This document shows positions 15,548-21,876 of a stretch of DNA of 21,876 bases, in pieces. The position numbers and the translations under genes are program-made. Origin of the DNA: CAYUYH01 sp964449175 (GTDB taxonomy: Bacteria; Planctomycetota; Phycisphaerae; SM23-33); NCBI GenBank assembly GCA_964449175.1, contig CAYUYH010000009.1:1-21876 (forward strand), given 5' to 3'. The number at the start of each line of letters is the position of its first letter. The first letter of the stretch is position 1. The notes below the pieces were generated by a model. The model worked only from the letters and a program-made list of their open reading frames with translations. It was not told the origin of the DNA and made no database searches.

Positions 15548-16111
15548 ATGTCCGCCGGCGGGCACAATCATCACACCCACAATGGCGCCCCAGGCAGCGA
15601 CCGACCCGGCATACACACCGCCGAGCACCTGGCGGAGCATCTGGCTGAGCTTCTCCAAGAGGGCACGTGTCTGATCGGCGTGGGCAACGACCTCTGCGGC
15701 GACGACGGCGCAGGCCCGGCCATCGCGAGGGCGCTTGACGGCAAGGTGCCCTGGGCCGTGCTCGACACGCAGTCCTGCCCCGAAAGCTACCTGATGAAGA
15801 TCGTCAAGCTCGCCCCGCCGACTGTCATCCTCATCGACGCGCTGGAGATGTCGGCCGAGCCCGGGACGGTGGACCTGGTCGAGGCTGAGAACATCACCGG
15901 CCAGGGTCCGAGTACTCACGGGCCCGCGCCGCTGGCGTTCCTGGACCTCCTGAAGATGCTCCACCCGTGCCGGCAGGCGGTGCTCGGGATTCAGCCTGCC
16001 CGCGGCGAGGTGGGCGATGAGATGAGCGAGCCGGTCCTGCGGGCGGTGGGGATGGTCACTTCCGCGTTTCTGGCCGCGGCTGACCGCGGCCCAAGCCGCG
16101 ACCCTGCGTAG
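15548..16111 (+). CDS. [NiFe] hydrogenase maturation protease (HycI/HybD family, M52)
   Basis: A 187-residue endopeptidase that trims the C-terminal tail of the large subunit after nickel insertion. The signature GVGNDLCGDDGAGP (44-57) is present. By comparison with HycI/HybD the Ni-sensing ligands would be D52, D97 (VILIDALE) and H124 (STHGP). The N-terminal about 38 residues are an added His-rich segment (His at 6, 8, 9, 11, 23, 27 and 31) not present in HycI. It is the last operon gene and starts 4 bases after the ferredoxin stop. Its last 56 bases overlap the histidine kinase gene on the other strand. Confidence 0.9.
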   Translation: MSAGGHNHHTHNGAPGSDRPGIHTAEHLAEHLAELLQEGTCLIGVGNDLCGDDGAGPAIARALDGKVPWAVLDTQSCPESYLMKIVKLAPPTVILIDALEMSAEPGTVDLVEAENITGQGPSTHGPAPLAFLDLLKMLHPCRQAVLGIQPARGEVGDEMSEPVLRAVGMVTSAFLAAADRGPSRDPA

Positions 16112-17510
16112 CGCCCTGGCCGGGCGGCGCGGCGGCGGGGGCCTCGACCGGCAGGTGAACGGTGAACGTGGCGCCCTTGCCGGCGGCGGAGTCAACCTCC
16201 ATGCTGCCCCCGTGCATCCGCACGATCTGCCTGGTGATCGCCAGGCCAAGCCCCGTCCCCTCCGGCAGCACCTTGCGAGCCTCCGGTGCGCGGTAAAACT
16301 CGCGGAACAGGCTCTCCTTGGCCTCATCGCTCATGCCGATCCCCGTGTCGGCGACCCTGAGGGTGGCCTGGCCGCCCTGGCGATGCAGCGACACGCTGAC
16401 GGCGCCCCCGGAGCGCGTGTATTGGATGGCGTTGGCGACGAGGTTTGTCACGACCTCTCGCAGCAGCTCCTCGTCGCCGTCGATCCGCACCGGACGGATG
16501 TCGCGATGCAACTGGAGCCCCGCGTCGCGGGCCTGTTGCTGAAACAGCTCGATCGTCCCGTTCACTACGTCGGCCAGCGCGGCGCTCGCGACCTGTACCG
16601 CGCCGGCCGGGCTGCGAAGGTAGGAGTACCGCCGCAGGTCGTCGACCATCGCCATCATGGCCTGCGTGCGCAACTGCGTGCGCACCATCAGCCGGCGGTG
16701 TGGCTGCTCAAGCGACGAGGACGTGTGCAGGATCGCCTCCAGGATGCTGTGTATGGCGGCCAGCGGCGCCCGAAGCTCGTGCCCGGCCTTGCGCATGAAG
16801 AAGCTCTTGGCCTCGTCGGCCAGCTCGAGCTGGCGGTAGGCGTCCTCGAGCTCTGACTCTCGCGTGCGAAGGCGCTTGGATATGGAAGTGTCCACCAGGA
16901 CGATCACGAAGATCGTCACCGTCAGCGCCGCGGTCACCTGAAGCACGTACAGCGGATCGGCATAGAGCGCCGAGCCGACACCGCGTTCCTTGCCCGGCCA
17001 GACCAGGTGAATGTGGCTGATCAGCCCCTGCTGTTCGCTCCAGGCGAGGGCGTTGATGATGGCGGCGGCTGCGGCGGCGGTGGCGTAGGCCAGGACGGGC
17101 GGCAGCAGGTCGGTGGCGATCACCAGCGGCAGCAGCACCAGGATGATGAAGACGTTCTCCACGCCGCCGGTGTAGTGGGCGATCGCGCACACCGCGATCA
17201 TGTCGCAGACGAGCTGGCCCAACGCCAGCTCCACGATCAGCCGGCGCGTGATGATGCCCCTGGAGCGGACCACGCGAACGATGAACGTGAACGCGGCGTT
17301 GTAGAGGAACACGGCCAGGATCGCGCCGACGGCGGGGGAGATCGACGCGCTGCCGTCCTCGGCCTGGAACCGCACGCCGAACAGGTGCCAACTGACGAGC
17401 ATCATCAGCAACGCGCCGATGCCGATCGCCCACCTGACGTGGGTGAACCACCCCAGGCGATCAGCCAACTCGCGATCGGTAAGGCTCAGCCTCGCATCGC
17501 CGTCTGCCAT
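16056..17510 (-). CDS. Membrane sensor histidine kinase with RegB/PrrB-like sensory domain
   Basis: A 484-residue sensor kinase. About six N-terminal transmembrane segments (to about residue 205) are followed by a short coiled linker, a HisKA domain with the phospho-accepting H244 (GHELRAP) and an HATPase domain with N360 (NLVANAIQYT), DTGIGM and EGTGLGLAIT. The membrane domain has YTGGVENVF followed by a LLPLVIATDLLPP segment, close to the GGxxNPF redox/quinone motif of RegB/PrrB, with Val for Pro. The C-terminal about 25 residues are Gly/Arg/Pro-rich and low-complexity. The ATG at 17510 (GAGG just before) is preferred to a GTG at 17531 lacking a good site. No response regulator is adjacent; the receiver at 857-1246 is a candidate partner (inference). 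Confidence 0.88.
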   Translation of the reverse strand: MADGDARLSLTDRELADRLGWFTHVRWAIGIGALLMMLVSWHLFGVRFQAEDGSASISPAVGAILAVFLYNAAFTFIVRVVRSRGIITRRLIVELALGQLVCDMIAVCAIAHYTGGVENVFIILVLLPLVIATDLLPPVLAYATAAAAAAIINALAWSEQQGLISHIHLVWPGKERGVGSALYADPLYVLQVTAALTVTIFVIVLVDTSISKRLRTRESELEDAYRQLELADEAKSFFMRKAGHELRAPLAAIHSILEAILHTSSSLEQPHRRLMVRTQLRTQAMMAMVDDLRRYSYLRSPAGAVQVASAALADVVNGTIELFQQQARDAGLQLHRDIRPVRIDGDEELLREVVTNLVANAIQYTRSGGAVSVSLHRQGGQATLRVADTGIGMSDEAKESLFREFYRAPEARKVLPEGTGLGLAITRQIVRMHGGSMEVDSAAGKGATFTVHLPVEAPAAAPPGQGATQGRGLGRGQPRPETRK

Positions 17511-17530
17511 AAGGCCTCGGGCTCCTGTCA

Positions 17531-17542
17531 CGGATGCATCCG
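17531..17542. promoter_or_regulatory. 12-base palindrome upstream of the histidine kinase
   Basis: CGGATGCATCCG is a perfect palindrome 21 bases upstream of the kinase ATG; a further GGATG half-site lies upstream on the minus strand. A TTGACA hexamer occurs at 17578-17573 on the minus strand but has no well-spaced -10. Operator role is a guess. Confidence 0.25.
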
Positions 17543-17656
17543 AGTTTACATCCTCGACTTAGCGGCCGGGGATGTCAACATACGGTGTGGATTTGCCTCC
17601 GGCGCCCCGACGGAGGGCGGGCGACCGGCAGGTTGCGGGCATCTCGCCACGGCAAG

Positions 17657-17764
17657 TTGCCACGGCGACCGAGGGCAAGATGCCCTCGCCACGCGCGGGC
17701 AGGATGCCCGCGACACACTTGCCACGGCGACCGCGGGCAAGATGCCCGCGACACACTTGCCACC
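17657..17764. repeat. Three tandem-like palindromic intergenic repeats
   Basis: Three near-identical perfect hairpins with 8-base arms and a 3-base loop: 17670-17688 (CGAGGGCA/TGCCCTCG), 17694-17712 and 17732-17750 (both CGCGGGCA/TGCCCGCG). Loops are AGA, GGA and AGA. Linkers share ACACACTTGCCACGGCGAC or pieces of it (17657-17669, 17713-17731, 17751-17764). The A-to-C change in the left arm of copy 1 versus copies 2 and 3 is matched in the right arm, so pairing is kept. It looks like a dispersed intergenic palindrome family (REP-like). Confidence 0.85.
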
Positions 17765-17807
17765 GGCGGGCCAACCGCCTATGATTACCGCAGGACGGGT
17801 AGGGCAT

Positions 17808-18092
17808 ATGATACTTACGGCAATCAAACACTACGTGCAGGCGATCGTCAGCGGAGCGATTCTTCTGGCGGCGTTGGTGCTCCTGGTGCTTCAGTGGGGC
17901 AACAAGGCAGAGCTAACCGCTTATGGGCCCAAGAAGGATATCAACACGCTGCTGCTGATGCTGGCCTGCGCCGTCGGCGGCGTGGTGGCGTGGTGGCTGT
18001 TCAAGGTGCTGTGGCGCAGCACCCTGGCCATCCACAAGCTCCGCCAGTCGTCGGTGCCGCCACAGAGCGAGGAGCCCCCGGGCGAGGCATGA
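17808..18092 (+). CDS. Small two-helix membrane protein (possibly LapA-domain)
   Basis: A 94-residue protein with a hydrophobic helix at about 11-31, a short polar loop (QWGNKAELTAYGPKKD), a second helix at about 43-66, and a basic then Pro/Glu-rich tail. The layout resembles the lipopolysaccharide-assembly LapA domain (two helices around a short polar hairpin), but I see no decisive motif. The ATG at 17808 is preferred for its AGGG just upstream; an ATG at 17781 would add nine residues. It follows the palindromic repeats and precedes the OmpA-family gene by 186 bases. Function not known. Confidence 0.6.
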   Translation: MILTAIKHYVQAIVSGAILLAALVLLVLQWGNKAELTAYGPKKDINTLLLMLACAVGGVVAWWLFKVLWRSTLAIHKLRQSSVPPQSEEPPGEA

Positions 18093-18278
18093 CTTGCCGG
18101 CGTGGCGGCCGATCCCGCGTTGTCGCCGCAGGCCCGGGCGATGGGACTTGCATATCTCTGGTGGTGAAGTGTAGTCTTATGCGGCTTGGCCTGGCCTTGT
18201 CGGCCTGGTCGCCCTATTCGACAGACGCGACCGCGAAGTCCGATCGCGCGCAGAGGCAGGCAAAAGGAGACTGTTGCC

Positions 18279-18965
18279 ATGAAGCACGCCAATATCCCGA
18301 TGTTGATTGCTCTCTCGGTCCTGGCGGCAGTGTCGTCCCTTGGCTGCAACCAGAAGGACAAGGAGCTGATCCAGGAGCTCAACACGCGCAACCAGGAGCT
18401 CCAGACCGACAACCAGGGCCTGCGCCAGCAGCTGGCCCAGGCGAAGACTCGCGAGGACAGCCTCTCCGGTCAACTTGCCGCCAGGCAGTTGGAGGCCAAC
18501 GCCGCCAACGCCAGGCTGCGGGAGCTTCAGGACAAGCTGGCCGCCACGCCGGCCCCTGCCCCCGCGCCCGCCGCGGGATGGGAGCAGGGCGCCCTGGGCG
18601 ATATGGTCACCGTCGGCACGGACATTCTGTTTGCCTCCGGCAAGGCCGACCTGACGGCAGCGGGCAAGACAGCGCTGGACAAGATCGCCGGCGACCTGAA
18701 GACCACCTACGCCGGCATGCCGGTCAGGGTCTTCGGGCATACCGACACCCAACCCATACGCCGGACCAAGAAGCTCTGGCAGGATAACCTTGACCTGTCA
18801 GCCAACAGGGCGATGGCGGTCACAAGATATCTGATAAGCAAGGGAATAGGCGCCTCGAACATCGAGACAGTGGCAATGGGAGAGAATCACCCCATCTCCG
18901 ACAACTCCACGTCGGCCGGGCGAACGAAGAACCGCCGCGTGGAGATCGTCGTCATGAAGAGGTGA
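18279..18965 (+). CDS. OmpA-family peptidoglycan-binding protein, probable lipoprotein
   Basis: A 228-residue envelope protein. A signal-like N-terminus (1-22) ends in SSLGC, giving a possible lipidated C23, though the lipobox is imperfect. Residues about 27-88 are Gln/Glu/Leu-rich with heptad character (coiled coil), then a Pro/Ala linker (about 90-98), then an OmpA domain (about 105-228). In it GHTDTQP, NLDLSANRA and GRTKNRRVEI hold the Asp and Arg that bind diaminopimelate of peptidoglycan. The ATG has AAAAGGAGA upstream. Likely tethers an envelope layer to peptidoglycan (Pal-like). Its weak -35/-10 candidates were not good enough to list. Confidence 0.85.
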   Translation: MKHANIPMLIALSVLAAVSSLGCNQKDKELIQELNTRNQELQTDNQGLRQQLAQAKTREDSLSGQLAARQLEANAANARLRELQDKLAATPAPAPAPAAGWEQGALGDMVTVGTDILFASGKADLTAAGKTALDKIAGDLKTTYAGMPVRVFGHTDTQPIRRTKKLWQDNLDLSANRAMAVTRYLISKGIGASNIETVAMGENHPISDNSTSAGRTKNRRVEIVVMKR

Positions 18966-19045
18966 CCGCGGCGCTGCCGGCGGGGGGCGAGGACGTGCCG
19001 CAGTGCATATGTGTCGGATCTGCGGGGAGGCAGTGTAGATCTGGG

Positions 19046-19666
19046 ATGATTGGTATTGTCGATTACGGCATGGGCAACCTTCGCAGTGTCCAGAAGGCGC
19101 TGGAGAAGGTCGGAGGCGACGCCCAGCTGGTCACAACGGCCTCACAGCTTCAGCGCGCGGGCAAGATCGTGCTGCCCGGCGTGGCTGCGTTTGGCGACGC
19201 GATAGAGCAGTTGCAGCAGCAGGGCCTGGCCGAGCCGATCGTGCAGGCCGTGCGCAGCGGCGTGCCGTACCTGGGCATATGCCTCGGGCTGCAACTGCTG
19301 TTCGACGTGTCGTATGAGGACGGCCAACATACGGGCCTGGGGCTGCTGCCGGGCAAGGTCGTGCGTTTTCAGATGGACTCCGTCGCAGCCGGGCAGAGGC
19401 TGTCCGTGCCGCACATGGGTTGGAACCGTCTGCGATGGACGACGCCGTGTAGGATGCTGGACGGCATCGACAACGGCGCGCACGTGTACTTCGCCCACAG
19501 CTATCACGTCGTGCCGGCGGACGACAAGCTGGGCGCCGCCGTCACAGAGTATGGATACGATTTCGTCTCCGCCGTCTGGAAGGACAATATCTTCGCCACA
19601 CAGTTTCACCCCGAGAAGAGCCAGGCCGTCGGCCTGAGGCTGCTGAGGAACTTCGTGGAGCTGTGA
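19046..19666 (+). CDS. hisH: Imidazole glycerol phosphate synthase, glutaminase subunit
   Basis: A 206-residue class I glutamine amidotransferase. It hydrolyses glutamine and passes ammonia to HisF in histidine biosynthesis. The catalytic triad is visible: C79 (LGICLGLQLL), H188 and E190 (FHPEKS). The start MIGIVDYGMGNLRSV is the standard HisH N-terminus; upstream in-frame codons are not conserved. It is followed after 25 bases by hisA. No hisF is in the window, although HisH needs it as partner. Confidence 0.95.
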   Translation: MIGIVDYGMGNLRSVQKALEKVGGDAQLVTTASQLQRAGKIVLPGVAAFGDAIEQLQQQGLAEPIVQAVRSGVPYLGICLGLQLLFDVSYEDGQHTGLGLLPGKVVRFQMDSVAAGQRLSVPHMGWNRLRWTTPCRMLDGIDNGAHVYFAHSYHVVPADDKLGAAVTEYGYDFVSAVWKDNIFATQFHPEKSQAVGLRLLRNFVEL

Positions 19667-19691
19667 TCGGCGGACGTGTCGGGTGTCGGTT

Positions 19692-20423
19692 ATGGAAGTG
19701 CTCCCCTCGATAGACCTGCGAGACGGAAAGGTCGTTCGCCTCGCCCAGGGCGACTACGCCCGCCAGACGACGTACGGCGACGACCCGACTGCCGTCGCCA
19801 AGGACATGGCCGCCGCGGGCGCTGCGTGGATTCACGTGGTGGACCTGGACGCAGCCAAGAGCGGCAAGCTCGCCGACATGGTCGCGCTTCGGGCAATCCG
19901 ATCAGCCGTCGGCGTGCGCATCGAGCTGGGCGGCGGGGCGCGCAGCGAAGAGGCGATCGACGCCATGCTCGGTGCCGGCGCCGACCGGGTGGTGGTCGGC
20001 TCGGCCGCCGCGGGAGACTGGGCGTGGTTCGAGCGTTTGGCCGGCAGGGCGGATCTGGCTGGCCGACTTGCCCTTGGCCTGGACGCCCGCGGCGGCAAGC
20101 TGGCGGTGAAGGGCTGGACCGAGCAGTCGGCTACGACGGCCCTTGATCTGGCGCGCCGCACGGCCGGCTGGCCGCTGGGGGCGATCGTCTACACGGACAT
20201 CGCATCCGACGGCATGCAGACCGGCGTGAACCTGGCCGCCACGGCTGAAATCGTTGCCGCAACCGACGTGGCGGTAATAGCCTCCGGCGGGGTTGCCTCG
20301 CTGGATGACGTCGTCGGCTGTCTGGGAATCGGCTGCGCCGGCGTGATTATAGGACGGGCGTACTACGAAGGAGCGATAGACCTGGCCCGGGCCTGCGAGC
20401 TGGCCCGCAGTGGCGATTCCTGA
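19692..20423 (+). CDS. hisA: Phosphoribosylformimino-5-aminoimidazole carboxamide ribotide isomerase
   Basis: A 243-residue (beta-alpha)8 barrel that carries out the Amadori isomerisation before the HisH/HisF step. Catalytic residues are D8 (PSIDLRDGK) and D131 (GLDARGG); the TDIASDGMQTG stretch (168-178) and phosphate-binding Gly segments near 79-83 and 225 complete the barrel. ATG at 19692 gives the usual MEVLPxIDL start; a GTG three codons earlier is possible. HisF is also a family member, but the D8/D131 context and TDI.SDGMQTG favour HisA over HisF. Confidence 0.93.
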   Translation: MEVLPSIDLRDGKVVRLAQGDYARQTTYGDDPTAVAKDMAAAGAAWIHVVDLDAAKSGKLADMVALRAIRSAVGVRIELGGGARSEEAIDAMLGAGADRVVVGSAAAGDWAWFERLAGRADLAGRLALGLDARGGKLAVKGWTEQSATTALDLARRTAGWPLGAIVYTDIASDGMQTGVNLAATAEIVAATDVAVIASGGVASLDDVVGCLGIGCAGVIIGRAYYEGAIDLARACELARSGDS

Positions 20424-20479
20424 CCGCCGGCGGGAGCAGCCCAGCCCGAGCGGCGGGCCTGGAAACCGAAATAATGCGT

Positions 20480-20509
20480 TTGAAAAGCACTTGTACAGGC
20501 GACTAGAAT
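20480..20509 (+). promoter_or_regulatory. Candidate sigma70 promoter of rho
   Basis: TTGAAA (20480-20485) and TAGAAT (20504-20509) with an 18-base spacer, in an AT-richer patch of the otherwise GC-rich sequence. Predicted start near 20516, giving a leader of about 100 bases before rho. Confidence 0.6.
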
Positions 20510-20520
20510 CGGATAAGGTA

Positions 20521-20547
20521 ATGGCAAGGGTGGGACTACTCTTTTAG
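20521..20547 (+). CDS. Possible rho leader peptide (8 residues)
   Basis: ATG to TAG encoding MARVGLLF, starting about 5 bases after the predicted transcription start and ending 2 bases before the hairpin at 20550. AAGG lies 2 bases before the ATG, too close for a normal ribosome site, so it would be translated almost leaderless. Too short for coding statistics; listed because E. coli rho also has a leader peptide and attenuation. Confidence 0.2.
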   Translation: MARVGLLF

Positions 20548-20549
20548 CT

Positions 20550-20569
20550 GCCCGCAAAGTCTTGCGGGC
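20550..20569 (+). promoter_or_regulatory. Perfect hairpin in the rho leader
   Basis: GCCCGCAA / TTGCGGGC, 8-base perfect arms with a 4-base loop (AGTC), 48 bases before the rho ATG. No T-run follows, so it is not an intrinsic terminator; it may be an attenuation or stability element for rho mRNA. Confidence 0.55.
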
Positions 20570-20602
20570 CTCAACCAGTAGGATCGTGGAACACGTTCTT
20601 AC

Positions 20603-20610
20603 AAGGAAGG
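20603..20610 (+). promoter_or_regulatory. Strong Shine-Dalgarno site of rho
   Basis: AAGGAAGG ends 7 bases before the ATG at 20618. It fixes the start of the short Rho and argues against a missed N-terminal extension. Confidence 0.75.
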
Positions 20611-20617
20611 TTCAACG

Positions 20618-21772
<1,155 letters not shown>

Positions 21773-21824
21773 CCGCCGCGAAGATATCCCCGCCCCGCCA
21801 GGCCGACGACAATGTGAAGAAACG

Positions 21825-21860
21825 AACAGGGACACACCTCTCGGGCGCGTCCCTGTTTTC
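21825..21860 (+). terminator. Rho-independent terminator after rho
   Basis: AACAGGGAC (21825-21833) pairs perfectly with GTCCCTGTT (21849-21857), 15-base loop, followed by TTTTCTC, 53 bases past the rho stop. It is the clearest intrinsic terminator in the window. Confidence 0.8.
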
Positions 21861-21876
21861 TCGGTCTAGTATTGCC

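Noticed and set aside
17510..17531. GTG at 17531 as kinase start
   Set aside because: No good ribosome site before it and it overlaps the 12-base palindrome; ATG at 17510 has GAGG just upstream.
17657..17764. CRISPR array
   Set aside because: Only three copies, unequal spacing (24 and 38 bases) and the linkers themselves are repeated; spacers should be unique.
17007..17807. Upstream extension of the small membrane protein frame through the kinase gene
   Set aside because: This part is antisense to the kinase and crosses the palindromic repeats; the hydrophobic protein begins at 17808.
18148..18180. Promoter for the OmpA-family gene (TTGCAT ... TAGTCT)
   Set aside because: Both hexamers are weak matches and the spacing is ambiguous; not strong enough to list as a feature.

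Overview
This is a GC-rich, densely coded bacterial window. It most likely comes from an anaerobic or facultatively anaerobic member of the Planctomycetota (Phycisphaerae-like). That placement is an inference from overall gene style, the stand-alone receiver protein, the short Rho and the GC-rich palindromic intergenic repeats. No rRNA or tRNA is present to confirm it.

Left edge (1-1566): the 3' part of a prepilin peptidase gene converges on a single-domain response regulator on the minus strand. A 320-base divergent spacer follows, holding outward promoter candidates for the regulator and for the large plus-strand operon.

Centre (1567-16111): one gene train of 18 plus-strand genes, mostly with 4-23 base overlaps or gaps of a few bases. 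It encodes a membrane-bound group 4 [NiFe] hydrogenase fused at operon level to an Mrp-type cation antiporter. The order is: an Fe-S dicluster protein and an FAD/NAD(P)-binding reductase like the beta and gamma subunits of soluble sulfhydrogenases; a shortened molybdopterin-oxidoreductase-like protein resembling NuoG; a four-cluster HycB-like ferredoxin; NuoH-, NuoB-, NuoC- and NuoD-like hydrogenase core subunits; a NuoL/HyfB-like antiporter subunit; an MbhD/MbhE fusion; MrpB, C, D, E, F and G; a HycF/NuoI-like ferredoxin; and a HycI-like maturation protease. The large subunit keeps both Ni-binding CxxC motifs, so this is a hydrogenase and not complex I. The modules suggest electrons pass between NAD(P)H (or another soluble carrier) and protons/H2 along about ten [4Fe-4S] clusters, coupled to Na+ or H+ movement.

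Right part (16056-21876): a RegB/PrrB-like membrane histidine kinase overlaps the protease gene tail to tail. Then come three near-identical palindromic repeats, a small two-helix membrane protein, an OmpA-family lipoprotein-like protein, hisH and hisA without hisF, and rho. The rho gene has a good promoter, a leader with a possible short upstream ORF and a hairpin, and an intrinsic terminator at the window end.

The feature most worth study is the hydrogenase-Mrp operon with its sulfhydrogenase-type diaphorase and NuoG-like subunit. It looks like a complex-I-like machine rebuilt around a [NiFe] site.
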